In this document: in pieces, positions 39,906 through 47,241 of the stretch
How the letters are laid out: the number at the start of each line of letters is the position of its first letter
Position numbering within the stretch: position 1 is the first letter of the stretch
Assembly (NCBI RefSeq): GCF_003732275.1
Contig: NZ_MOBM01000021.1
Location: 1 to 64,000 of the forward strand
DNA length: 64,000 nt
Source: Pseudomonas frederiksbergensis
GTDB taxonomy: Bacteria; Pseudomonadota; Gammaproteobacteria; Pseudomonadales; Pseudomonadaceae
Reading direction: 5' to 3'
The notes under the pieces: model-generated
Told to the model about the DNA's origin: nothing
The model's database searches: none
What the model saw: only the letters and a program-made list of their open reading frames with translations
Position numbers and translations under genes: made by a program

Positions 39906-41303
39906 ATGCACGATCCCCACAGCGAACGCATGAGTGGCAGTGAGACCCGCGCAGCAAGCGGTCTGGCCCTGGTGTTCGCCTTCCGTATGCTTGGCATGTT
40001 CATGGTGTTGCCGGTTCTGGCGACCTATGGGATGGACCTGGCAGGAGCGACCCCGGCCCTCATCGGGTTGGCGATTGGCGCTTACGGCCTGACCCAGGCG
40101 ATCTTTCAGATTCCTTTCGGCTTCATTTCCGACCGCATCGGTCGACGTCCGGTGATTTACCTGGGGCTGATCATCTTCGCCCTGGGGAGTGTGCTGGCGG
40201 CCAATGCCGATTCGATCTGGGGTGTCATCGCCGGACGCATCCTGCAAGGCGCCGGGGCGATTTCCGCGGCGGTCATGGCATTGCTGTCGGACCTGACCCG
40301 GGAACAGCATCGGACCAAAGCCATGGCCATGATCGGCATGACGATTGGTCTGTCGTTCGCTGTCGCCATGGTTGTAGGACCGTTGCTGACCCGTGTCTTT
40401 GGCCTGTCCGGGTTGTTCTTCGCCACCGGTGGCATGGCGCTGGTCGGCATCGTCATCGTGATGTTCATGGTGCCGCGCGCGACCGGGCCGTTGCAGCACC
40501 GCGAGTCCGGCGTCGCCCGTCAGGCGCTGATACCGACGCTCAAACACCCGGACCTGCTGCGCCTGGACCTGGGCATTTTTGTGTTGCACGCGATGTTGAT
40601 GTCGAGCTTCGTTGCATTGCCCCTGGCCCTGGTCGAAAAAGCCGGGCTGCCCAAAGAGCAGCACTGGTGGGTGTACTTGACCGCGCTGCTGATCTCCTTC
40701 TTCGCCATGATCCCGTTCATCATCTACGGCGAGAAGAAACGCAAAATGAAACGAGTTTTATTGGGCGCAGTGCTGACGCTGATGCTCACTGAGCTATTCT
40801 TCTGGCAGTTCGGCGATAGCCTGCGGGCTCTGGTAATCGGGACGGTGGTGTTCTTCACCGCGTTCAATCTGCTGGAAGCCTCTTTGCCATCGCTGATCAG
40901 CAAGGTTTCACCGGCAGGCGGCAAGGGCACGGCAATGGGGGTTTATTCCACCAGCCAGTTCCTCGGTTCGGCGCTGGGCGGGATCCTCGGCGGCTGGATG
41001 TTCCAGCACGGCGGTTTGTCGGTTGTATTCCTCGGATGCGCCGGCCTGGCTGCCCTCTGGCTGGCCTTTGCTGTTACCATGCGCGAACCACCTTACGTCA
41101 CGAGCCTGCGCTTGCCGTTGTCGCCCGAGGCGATCCGCGAAGCGGGTCTGGTCGAGCGCCTGAAGGCCGTCGTAGGGGTAACAGATGCAGTGATCGTCGA
41201 AGATGAAGCGGCGATTTACATCAAATTGGACACAGAACTATTGGATCGCACCACCCTTGAGCGCCTGGTGAACAACCCGGCCGGGGCAGCGTGCGTAGCC
41301 TAG
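39906..41303 (+). CDS. YajR-like MFS drug/proton antiporter with C-terminal YAM-type domain
   Basis: Inner-membrane secondary transporter of the major facilitator superfamily. The 465-residue protein has twelve predicted helices (about 20-395) and the motif A loop FISDRIGRRPVIYLG after helix 2. A soluble C-terminal domain (about 405-460) holds LVERLKAVVGVTDAVIVEDEAAIYIKLD. That tail matches the ferredoxin-like YAM domain of E. coli YajR. The substrate is unknown. It faces uvrA divergently, and ssb follows nine bases later, so it may be co-transcribed with ssb. Confidence 0.88.
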   Translation: MHDPHSERMSGSETRAASGLALVFAFRMLGMFMVLPVLATYGMDLAGATPALIGLAIGAYGLTQAIFQIPFGFISDRIGRRPVIYLGLIIFALGSVLAANADSIWGVIAGRILQGAGAISAAVMALLSDLTREQHRTKAMAMIGMTIGLSFAVAMVVGPLLTRVFGLSGLFFATGGMALVGIVIVMFMVPRATGPLQHRESGVARQALIPTLKHPDLLRLDLGIFVLHAMLMSSFVALPLALVEKAGLPKEQHWWVYLTALLISFFAMIPFIIYGEKKRKMKRVLLGAVLTLMLTELFFWQFGDSLRALVIGTVVFFTAFNLLEASLPSLISKVSPAGGKGTAMGVYSTSQFLGSALGGILGGWMFQHGGLSVVFLGCAGLAALWLAFAVTMREPPYVTSLRLPLSPEAIREAGLVERLKAVVGVTDAVIVEDEAAIYIKLDTELLDRTTLERLVNNPAGAACVA

Positions 41304-41312
41304 GAGAACGTT

Positions 41313-41840
41313 ATGGCCCGTGGGGTTAACAAAGTCATATTGGTCGGCACTTGCGGCCAGGATCCCGAAGTTCGCTACTTGCCTAACGGTAACGCCGTGA
41401 CCAACCTGAGTCTGGCGACCAGCGAACAGTGGACCGACAAGCAAACCGGTCAGAAGGTCGAGAAGACCGAATGGCACCGTGTTTCGATGTTCGGCAAGGT
41501 TGCCGAAATTGCCGGCGAATACCTGCGCAAAGGTTCGCAAGTGTACATCGAAGGCAAGCTGCAGACCCGCGAGTGGGAAAAAGACGGTATCAAGCGTTAC
41601 ACCACTGAAATCGTGGTCGACATGCAAGGCACCATGCAACTGCTGGGCGGCCGTCCACAGCAGGGCGACCAACAAGGCGGGGGCAATAACTACCAGCAGT
41701 CCGCCCCGGCCCCACGCCAACAGGCTCCGCGTCCGCAGCAGTCGGCACCGCAACAGTCGCGCCCGGCACCAGCTCCACAGCAGGCCGCTCCGCAGCCGGC
41801 TCCGGATTTCGACAGCTTTGATGACGATATCCCGTTCTAA
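41313..41840 (+). CDS. ssb: Single-stranded DNA-binding protein
   Basis: Coats single-stranded DNA in replication, repair and recombination. The 175-residue protein has the OB fold (about 1-110, MARGVNKVILVGTCGQDPEVRYLPNG) and a glutamine/proline-rich linker. The acidic tail ends DDDIPF, the docking tip for SSB partners. Co-location with uvrA is a conserved gamma-proteobacterial pairing. Confidence 0.97.
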   Translation: MARGVNKVILVGTCGQDPEVRYLPNGNAVTNLSLATSEQWTDKQTGQKVEKTEWHRVSMFGKVAEIAGEYLRKGSQVYIEGKLQTREWEKDGIKRYTTEIVVDMQGTMQLLGGRPQQGDQQGGGNNYQQSAPAPRQQAPRPQQSAPQQSRPAPAPQQAAPQPAPDFDSFDDDIPF

Positions 41841-41911
41841 CCTACATAAGATCAAAACGTAAAGGTGATTGATCAGTTAAGCGGTTAAATCATAGCCTTA
41901 CGTGAGTAAAC

Positions 41912-41950
41912 AAAAGCCCTCTTTGCTGTAAAGCTGGGAGGGTTTTTTTT
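41912..41950 (+). terminator. Terminator after ssb
   Basis: AAAAGCCCTC and GAGGGTTTTTTTT enclose an inner CTTT/AAAG pairing; an eight-T run follows. The accessory region starts right after it. Confidence 0.8.
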
Positions 41951-41963
41951 CGCCACGTGTAAA

Positions 41964-42304
41964 GCTGACCTACAATTTGCTCCACAATCAAAGAATGTAA
42001 AAATAAATGCTCGTTTGGCGCTTGATCAAGCCTTAGCGCAAGAACAGATATTGGATGGAGCTGAGGATTCGCCCTTTTTGCAAGTTATGAACATCCACAA
42101 GGCGAAGGGAAAGCAATTCGATGGCGTAATTTTGGTTCGGGAGGCAAGGAGAAGCGGCGCCGTTGCGGAGTCATCGTTCATTTGGCGAGGCGGCGCGAAG
42201 CAGGGAGCTGTTTGTCGCCACTACACGTGCCGTTTCCTTCGGTGGGGCGAGTGGTGATCGATGGCGATGCATTTCGCTGGGTGGCGGCGTTCTGGGATTA
42301 CTGA
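41964..42304 (+). pseudogene. Decayed C-terminal fragment of a UvrD/Rep-type DNA helicase
   Basis: Reading the plus strand gives LALDQALAQEQILDGAEDS, then PFLQVMNIHKAKGKQFDGVI, which is the HxxKGxEfd region (motif V) of superfamily 1A helicases. The frame then shifts: one shifted frame gives SRELFVATTRA (motif VI), and another gives VVIDGDAFRWVAAFWDY before a stop at 42304. At least two frameshifts are needed to join these pieces, and the N-terminal three quarters of a helicase is missing. It is AT-richer than its neighbours, lies directly behind the ssb terminator and looks like the remnant of an inserted gene. Confidence 0.75.
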
Positions 42305-42316
42305 TGTCGAAGAGCG

Positions 42317-42344
42317 GGTTGTGGTGAGCCCGCTCACCACAACC
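42317..42344. repeat. Perfect 13-bp inverted repeat
   Basis: GGTTGTGGTGAGC and GCTCACCACAACC are separated by CC only. It lies between the helicase remnant and the end of the minus-strand ABM gene. There is no T-tract; it could be a terminator stem for the minus-strand operon, an operator or a mobile-element end. Confidence 0.6.
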
Positions 42345-42389
42345 ACCGACAATAAATCTCGCCCCTGTGCAGCTGACGAGAATACGGCG

Positions 42390-42758
42390 TTATACCACCG
42401 CGGCAGCCGTGGCGGGTTCACCGTCGACCACTACGTTGTACGGTGCCTGTTCGCGATCACGCAGGCCGTAATCACGAATCACCGATGTCACGCGCACGCG
42501 ATAGTCATCGAAGATTTTGTCCCGCCCGGCGCGCTGGGCCGACAGGTGGGCTGTCACGTTGCGCCACTGCACCACGGCTTCCTCATCGCGCCAGGTGGTG
42601 ACCGACATCACCTTCTTGGGGTTCAGCGTGCTTTGAAAGCACTCGACGGAGATAAACCCGTTCATGGGTTCAAGAAGCGGGGTCAGCTTGTTGACCAGGT
42701 CAACATAGGTCTCGCCCTGGCCTGGCAGTGCCTGCAACTCAAACAAAACTACGATCAT
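42390..42758 (-). CDS. ABM-family (antibiotic biosynthesis monooxygenase) protein
   Basis: A 122-residue protein with the small ferredoxin-like fold of the ABM family: MIVVLFELQALPGQGETYVDLVN, a central GFISVECFQSTLNP and MSVTTWRDEEAVVQW. These are the strand-helix blocks shared by cofactor-free quinone-forming oxygenases and related dimeric enzymes. The tail (about 95-122) goes beyond the core. The ATG has GAGGAGT six bases upstream. It is last of the minus-strand set AurF-like, reductase, amidotransferase-like, ABM, but a palindrome upstream suggests it may also be controlled on its own. The substrate is unknown. Confidence 0.78.
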   Translation of the reverse strand: MIVVLFELQALPGQGETYVDLVNKLTPLLEPMNGFISVECFQSTLNPKKVMSVTTWRDEEAVVQWRNVTAHLSAQRAGRDKIFDDYRVRVTSVIRDYGLRDREQAPYNVVVDGEPATAAAVV

Positions 42759-42796
42759 TTTTGACTCCTCATCCTTGACGGTATTTTTCAGGTGGT

Positions 42797-42811
42797 TTTA
42801 CACGGTGTAAA
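42797..42811. promoter_or_regulatory. Perfect palindrome upstream of the ABM gene (candidate operator)
   Basis: TTTACAC-G-GTGTAAA is a perfect 7-bp inverted repeat around one base, in the 79-base gap between the amidotransferase-like gene and the ABM gene. It has the shape of a dimeric repressor site. Which protein binds it is unknown, and no dedicated TetR-type regulator is encoded nearby. Confidence 0.5.
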
Positions 42812-42837
42812 TGCGGTGGGAGGTTGCCCGACCGCCT

Positions 42838-43548
42838 TTAGTGTTTTATCGGGGTGCCCAAGTTGTTCAGCCAGGCCCGCATGACGTGGCCCGCAGCGCG
42901 GCTCAGGCGGTCGCCGAGGTTAATGGCCTCGCTCCGCAACGCAACAGGATCGATGCCGGTTTGAGCCAGTTCGCTTGCATGGCCAACCAGCCATTGCTCG
43001 ATGTTGGCGGTATCGGCTTCGAGGTGAAATTGCAGGCCGAGAATCGTGTTGCCCACGGCAAACGCCTGATGAGCACCTACCTGGGTACTGGCCAGCAGCA
43101 CAGCGCCTTCCGGCACATCGAACTGGTCGCCGTGCCAGTGCAGCACGGGGGTGTCCATCAGCGCGGCGAGCGGCGAGTCTTGACCGGCCGCGGTCAGGGT
43201 CAGCGGTGAAAAACCGATCTCCTTGACCCCCATCGGGTAGACGTCGGCATGCATGGCCCGGGCGATCAATTGCGCACCGAGGCAGATGCCCAGCAGGGGA
43301 TTACCGGACGCAACGCGCTGGCGCACCAGCTTCAATTCGTCGTGCAAAAACGGATACAGCTGCTCGTCATGGGCCCCGATAGGGCCGCCGAGTACGATCA
43401 GCAAGTCGGCCTGCAACACCTGCTCGCTGTAAATGGCGTCGACCGTGGGGTCCAGGTAAATCAGCGTATAGCCTTCTTCGGCCAGAACGGCATCCAGGGT
43501 GCCTACGTCTTCGAAGTGAATGTGGCGCAATGCAATGGCAGTTTTCAT
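42838..43548 (-). CDS. Class I glutamine amidotransferase-like protein
   Basis: A 236-residue single-domain GATase (GuaA-like type). The nucleophile elbow GICLGAQLIA carries the catalytic Cys, and LQFHLEADT carries the His and Glu of the triad. The oxyanion strand reads IVLGGPIGAHDE. Stand-alone proteins of this kind release ammonia from glutamine for a partner or act on gamma-glutamyl compounds. No synthetase partner is encoded beside it, so the true reaction is unclear. It is encoded 37 bases after the reductase gene and most likely on the same mRNA. It starts at ATG 43548 with a weak ribosome-binding site. Confidence 0.82.
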   Translation of the reverse strand: MKTAIALRHIHFEDVGTLDAVLAEEGYTLIYLDPTVDAIYSEQVLQADLLIVLGGPIGAHDEQLYPFLHDELKLVRQRVASGNPLLGICLGAQLIARAMHADVYPMGVKEIGFSPLTLTAAGQDSPLAALMDTPVLHWHGDQFDVPEGAVLLASTQVGAHQAFAVGNTILGLQFHLEADTANIEQWLVGHASELAQTGIDPVALRSEAINLGDRLSRAAGHVMRAWLNNLGTPIKH

Positions 43549-43585
43549 GGAAAAACCCAGTTGTTGAAGTAAGCACGGTAACGGT

Positions 43586-44647
43586 TCATGCCGTGGTGGT
43601 GAGGTCGACCTTGATCGTCCCGGATTGGGGGAAGGTGCAGCAGGCGAGGGCGTAGCCTTCGTCCTTGTCCTTGTCCGTCAGGCAAAAGTCGGGCTCAAGG
43701 GTGTAGTGACCCTCCGACACCTTCAGCCGGCAGTGACCGCAGATGCCGGCGCGGCAAAGGCTGCGCACCGTAATACCGCTGGTTTCGAGCATATCCAGCA
43801 AACTCTTGCCGGCGGGTGGCTCCAGCACCTGATCGTTGTGGTTCAAGTACAGGCGCAGCGTCGCGTCGGTCTGAGCCTCGGTCTGTGCGGCAGTGACCGG
43901 CGCGGCCGGTGGCGTGAATGACTCGATCAGCAAGCGGCTGGCGGGGAACATGGCCAGCGTGTGTTCGCGCATGCCCTGGGCGAAGCCATGGCTCCCGCAG
44001 ATAACCACACTCTCGGGGTTACCCAGCCGGCGCAGGTCCTGGCCTTGGGGACGACCGGCGCTGAAGTGCCCGTTGTTGTTGACCGCTTCGCGGGTGACGA
44101 ACACCTGCAAGGAGAACCACGATGTGGTCAGCTCAAGCTCCAGCAACTCATGTAGAAACGGAATCTCGGCGATGGTCGGCACACACAGCAGCAGGCTCAC
44201 ATCGGGCACCGCCAGTCCGCGTCGCGCGCGCTCGACCAGGCCGCGCAGCAACGCAATCGGTAAGGTGATGCCGATGCCGCCGGCGAGCATGCCGACTTGT
44301 CGGCAACCCAGAACCGACTCCAGCGAAATATCACCCGCCACAAACTGCACCGAGGTGGTCGAGCCGGCTTGCAGCGTAGCGTGCAACTGGTCCGAAACCC
44401 CGCCATGGCCTTCGCGCTTGACTGCAATGTCGAACCGGTCGGCGCCGCGCTTGCGCGTGATCGAATACAACCGCTGGTGATGGGTGCCCGCCATGTCAGC
44501 GGCGTGCAGGGCCACGTGTTTTCCTGCTTCCAGGCTGTCGAGGAATTCGGCGGTTGCGTCCACCGCGCGCAGGGTGAAGACTTTTACGTTGGCCGTTTCA
44601 ATGGTCACGTGTTCGCACAGGGCCTGGAGGGACGTCATGGCGTTCAT
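43586..44647 (-). CDS. Flavin reductase with C-terminal 2Fe-2S ferredoxin domain
   Basis: A 353-residue electron-transfer protein of the phthalate-dioxygenase-reductase/VanB layout. The N-terminal flavin-binding barrel has HHQRLYSITRKRG (RxYS motif) and the NAD(P)H-binding domain has MLAGGIGITLP. The C-terminal plant-type ferredoxin (about 270-353) holds CRAGICGHC and a fourth cysteine in ACC near the end. Such proteins pass electrons from NAD(P)H to an oxygenase. Its ATG overlaps the stop of the AurF-like gene by four bases (ATGA). It is therefore very probably the dedicated reductase of that diiron enzyme. Confidence 0.9.
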   Translation of the reverse strand: MNAMTSLQALCEHVTIETANVKVFTLRAVDATAEFLDSLEAGKHVALHAADMAGTHHQRLYSITRKRGADRFDIAVKREGHGGVSDQLHATLQAGSTTSVQFVAGDISLESVLGCRQVGMLAGGIGITLPIALLRGLVERARRGLAVPDVSLLLCVPTIAEIPFLHELLELELTTSWFSLQVFVTREAVNNNGHFSAGRPQGQDLRRLGNPESVVICGSHGFAQGMREHTLAMFPASRLLIESFTPPAAPVTAAQTEAQTDATLRLYLNHNDQVLEPPAGKSLLDMLETSGITVRSLCRAGICGHCRLKVSEGHYTLEPDFCLTDKDKDEGYALACCTFPQSGTIKVDLTTTA

Positions 44648-45606
44648 GCGCGGGCCTTCTCGCCTAAGGTTTCAATGGCATGCTCGGCACTGCTGAGGCC
44701 GTTGCCGGTCAAACCGATCCGGTCTATCAGGGCTTCGAGCGAGTCGGTGTAGACGCTGATTTCGTTGTTGTCGCCCACGTCATGCAGGATCTCGCCGGCA
44801 TGGGGGAAATCCAGCATCGAAAACACGGTGGACCATGCGCCCATTTCGTTATTGGCGAACATCTGCACCGTGCGCAGGATGATCAAGCGCAGGTACTCGC
44901 GTTCCTTGCGGCTCAGGCCATTGACGATGTCGGAAGCGACGAAGCTGAAGACGCTGGAATGGCTCCACTCGTCCATAGCATGGGTGCGCGTGACCTCATG
45001 GCACACCGCCTGAATGCTGGCGTCCTCGGCCATGGTCTTGAGGTAGTCGGTGATCAGTGTTTCGCTGGCGCACGCGACGCCGAAGCGGGTCAGGCGTCGC
45101 TCCCATTCGGCGGTGCAGTTTGCCAGAAGGGCCTCGCGCCAGGTCACCAGGTTGAAGGCGCTGAAATCCAGCGGGGTGAGTTTGCGCATGTCATAGATAT
45201 AGTTGCAGGCCATGATGGACATGCGCGTGTGCAGGGCTTCGTCGAGCAGTGCCTGAGACATCACGTCCTGCAGCAGGGCGCGGTTGTTGCTCGGCGGCGG
45301 GGTCTTGATAATGTCCTCGCAGGCAGGCACGACCACATTGCATTCGATGTAGATGGTCTTGAGGTTGTAGATGCCCCACGCGTAGGACAGGCATTTGGAT
45401 TGCAAGTCCTGGGGGGCTTCGAGCCAGGCCTGGTGATAACGAAACGGCAGCAGCGACAGACTGAAGTCGTGCTTGTCGACATCAAAGGCGAGGCCCCAGT
45501 AGTTCGGTTGCGGGTTGTTGACGGCGGCGCGGGTTTTCCAGAGCGTGGATAGTTTGGCCAGCATGTTTTTTACCACGTCATCGGTACCACAATTCAAACG
45601 TTCCAT
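44644..45606 (-). CDS. AurF/CmlI-type diiron N-oxygenase
   Basis: A 320-residue ferritin-fold enzyme of the family that oxidises amines to hydroxylamine, nitroso or nitro groups. All seven iron ligands known from AurF can be placed with near-identical spacing: Glu88 (YIECN), Glu123 and His126 (DEALH), Glu182 (ACASE), His209, Glu213 and His216 (HAMDEWSH). The spacings Glu88-Glu123 (35) and Glu182-His209 (27) equal those of AurF. An active non-haem diiron site is therefore likely. GGAG lies eight bases before ATG 45606. It is the first gene of the minus-strand operon. The substrate is unknown; arylamines or amino acid amines are possible. Confidence 0.88.
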   Translation of the reverse strand: MERLNCGTDDVVKNMLAKLSTLWKTRAAVNNPQPNYWGLAFDVDKHDFSLSLLPFRYHQAWLEAPQDLQSKCLSYAWGIYNLKTIYIECNVVVPACEDIIKTPPPSNNRALLQDVMSQALLDEALHTRMSIMACNYIYDMRKLTPLDFSAFNLVTWREALLANCTAEWERRLTRFGVACASETLITDYLKTMAEDASIQAVCHEVTRTHAMDEWSHSSVFSFVASDIVNGLSRKEREYLRLIILRTVQMFANNEMGAWSTVFSMLDFPHAGEILHDVGDNNEISVYTDSLEALIDRIGLTGNGLSSAEHAIETLGEKARA

Positions 45607-45685
45607 GTTTTAACTCCAAGGAAATCGACTATTGGTGTTCGGGTTTACCGTGCAGTCCTTGCAAAAATAACGGGTCCGCACAAGC

Positions 45686-45697
45686 GGGGGGGGGGGG
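45686..45697. repeat. Homopolymer of twelve G upstream of the N-oxygenase operon
   Basis: A run of 12 G on the plus strand (12 C on the coding strand) lies about 80 bases upstream of the AurF-like start codon, in the 160-base gap to the MFS gene. It could vary in length by slippage and alter transcription or the leader; an assembly error is the alternative. No convincing promoter boxes were recognised in the gap. Confidence 0.8.
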
Positions 45698-45766
45698 CAG
45701 CGCAATCAATGCGGGACGGTGCCCTCCAAGTCTGCGGCAAAAACACACTGGGGCTATTGACCCAGG

Positions 45767-46981
45767 TCACTTGAATGCCACTTGCAGTGCCATCATTTTT
45801 CGGGTCCTGGCCAAGGACCGCTCCTGCATCAGGGTCAGTACAACGGTCAGGCCCATGAAGGCGGCGCTGGCCCAGAAAATTGCGTCGGGGTGGCCTTGGT
45901 CGAGCAGCGAGCCGAACCCGACGGGACCGATGGCGCCACCGATATTGAAACCTGTAGAGACGATGCCGAAGGTTTTGCCTTCGGCATCCTTCGGGGCGGC
46001 CGCACGTACCAGCATGTCGCGGGACGGTGCGATCACCCCGGTCAGGAAACCCGCTGTCCCCAGCACGACCAGCAGCGCCGGCTCGCTCAAGCGTGCCGTG
46101 GCGACCAGCAGCATCAGCACGGTGGCCAAGGCAAACGCGCTGGCTGCCACTACGCCATGGCGGCGGGTCCGGTCGGCCAAGGCTCCCCCTGCCAGCACGC
46201 CGAAGGCGCTGGCAAAGAGGAAGGCGGTCAACGCCGAGTTGGCCCAGGTCAAGGCCACGCCCTGGCCTTGCATCAGGGCGGCGACCGAGAACTTCTCAAT
46301 CGCGCCGGTGCTCAGGTTCAGCAGCACGAACAACAGGGTCAGGCTTAGCACCATAGGCGAGAGCAGTGACAGGCGACGGGTGCCGAGGGGTGTCGGGTCG
46401 GCGGCGGGATGCACGCGACTGACCCGGGCCAGTGCGGAGCCAGGGATCAACAACAGCGCCAGCGCGAAAAACCCCACCAGTGCCGCCGCCGCGAAGGCCA
46501 TGGCCGGGTTGCTCGACACCGCGATACCCAGCAAAAACACAGGGGCCACGGCCGCGCCAAGGAAACCGGCAAAGGTATGCACGGAGAACGCCTTGCCGAT
46601 GTGGGCGGGGTCAATGTGTCGGGACAGCAGGGCGTAGTCGGCCGGGTGATAAATGGCGTTGGCGACGCCGGCCAGCGCCATGCCGATCAACAAACAGGTG
46701 TAGCCGGGCAGGAGTGCAATCAGCAGGAAACTGCTGCTGCCCAGTGCCAGCGCGACCAACAGCAAGCGCCTGGCACCGTGGCGGTCCACGGCAAACCCCA
46801 TGGGCGCCTGTACCAGCGCCGTGACGATATTGAACAGGCTGAAAGCCAGACCCAGCTCGACATAATCCACGTTGAAAAAAGCCGGAAGCAGGGGGAACAG
46901 CGCCGCCAGCACCATGATGTGCAAATGACTGACAAAGTGCGCTGCGGCGACCTGAGGCAACAACCCGATACGAATCGTCAT
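45767..46981 (-). CDS. MFS transporter (fosmidomycin-resistance-like family)
   Basis: A 404-residue inner-membrane protein with about twelve hydrophobic helices. Motif A is present as GFAVDRHGARRLLL after helix 2, a weaker copy (ADRTRRHG) is in the second half, and the central loop lies around 185-205. The HPADYALLSRHID segment resembles Fsr-like exporters. It sits upstream of the N-oxygenase operon on the same strand, 160 bases away, so it may be co-transcribed or separate. An export role for a cluster product is plausible but unproven. A GTGGTCTG motif lies about 90 bases upstream. Confidence 0.85.
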   Translation of the reverse strand: MTIRIGLLPQVAAAHFVSHLHIMVLAALFPLLPAFFNVDYVELGLAFSLFNIVTALVQAPMGFAVDRHGARRLLLVALALGSSSFLLIALLPGYTCLLIGMALAGVANAIYHPADYALLSRHIDPAHIGKAFSVHTFAGFLGAAVAPVFLLGIAVSSNPAMAFAAAALVGFFALALLLIPGSALARVSRVHPAADPTPLGTRRLSLLSPMVLSLTLLFVLLNLSTGAIEKFSVAALMQGQGVALTWANSALTAFLFASAFGVLAGGALADRTRRHGVVAASAFALATVLMLLVATARLSEPALLVVLGTAGFLTGVIAPSRDMLVRAAAPKDAEGKTFGIVSTGFNIGGAIGPVGFGSLLDQGHPDAIFWASAAFMGLTVVLTLMQERSLARTRKMMALQVAFK

Positions 46982-47071
46982 GGCGAAACCTATGTGATGA
47001 GCATGGCAAAACCGGCGCAGAGCTTAATGAGGCGATGGTCTTGCGCGATAGTCCATTACCGATGAGTCCAT

Positions 47072-47079
47072 CAGACCAC
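47072..47079 (-). promoter_or_regulatory. GTGGTCTG motif, copy a (candidate MocR site)
   Basis: On the minus strand this reads CAAAGTGGTCTG. The same 12 bases occur at 51470-51481. It lies in the 260-base divergent gap between the MFS gene and the SHMT-like gene. The binding protein is inferred, not shown. Confidence 0.5.
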
Positions 47080-47144
47080 TTTGAATGGCTGCGATTTCGC
47101 GACGCCTGCCCCTGCGTAGACGTGTGGCAGCGGCATTGAGCGCG

Positions 47145-47152
47145 GTGGTCTG
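47145..47152 (+). promoter_or_regulatory. GTGGTCTG motif, copy b (candidate MocR site)
   Basis: Second copy in the same divergent gap, 90 bases upstream of the SHMT-like start codon and facing opposite to copy a. Flanks differ (CGCGGTGGTCTGTAAC). The remaining gap sequence holds no clear promoter boxes. Confidence 0.45.
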
Positions 47153-47241
47153 TAACGTCGGCACGAACTGGTATGGCTGGCCGGTCCGTGGGCGGCTAGG
47201 GTAATGCGGCGTGTTATCGGACGTTTACACAGGGAGTGACC

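Noticed and set aside
46409..47065. Plus-strand open frames opposite the MFS gene at 45767-46981
   Set aside because: Their composition (Q/H/R-rich) is that of a reversed hydrophobic protein, and the minus strand encodes a clear MFS transporter.
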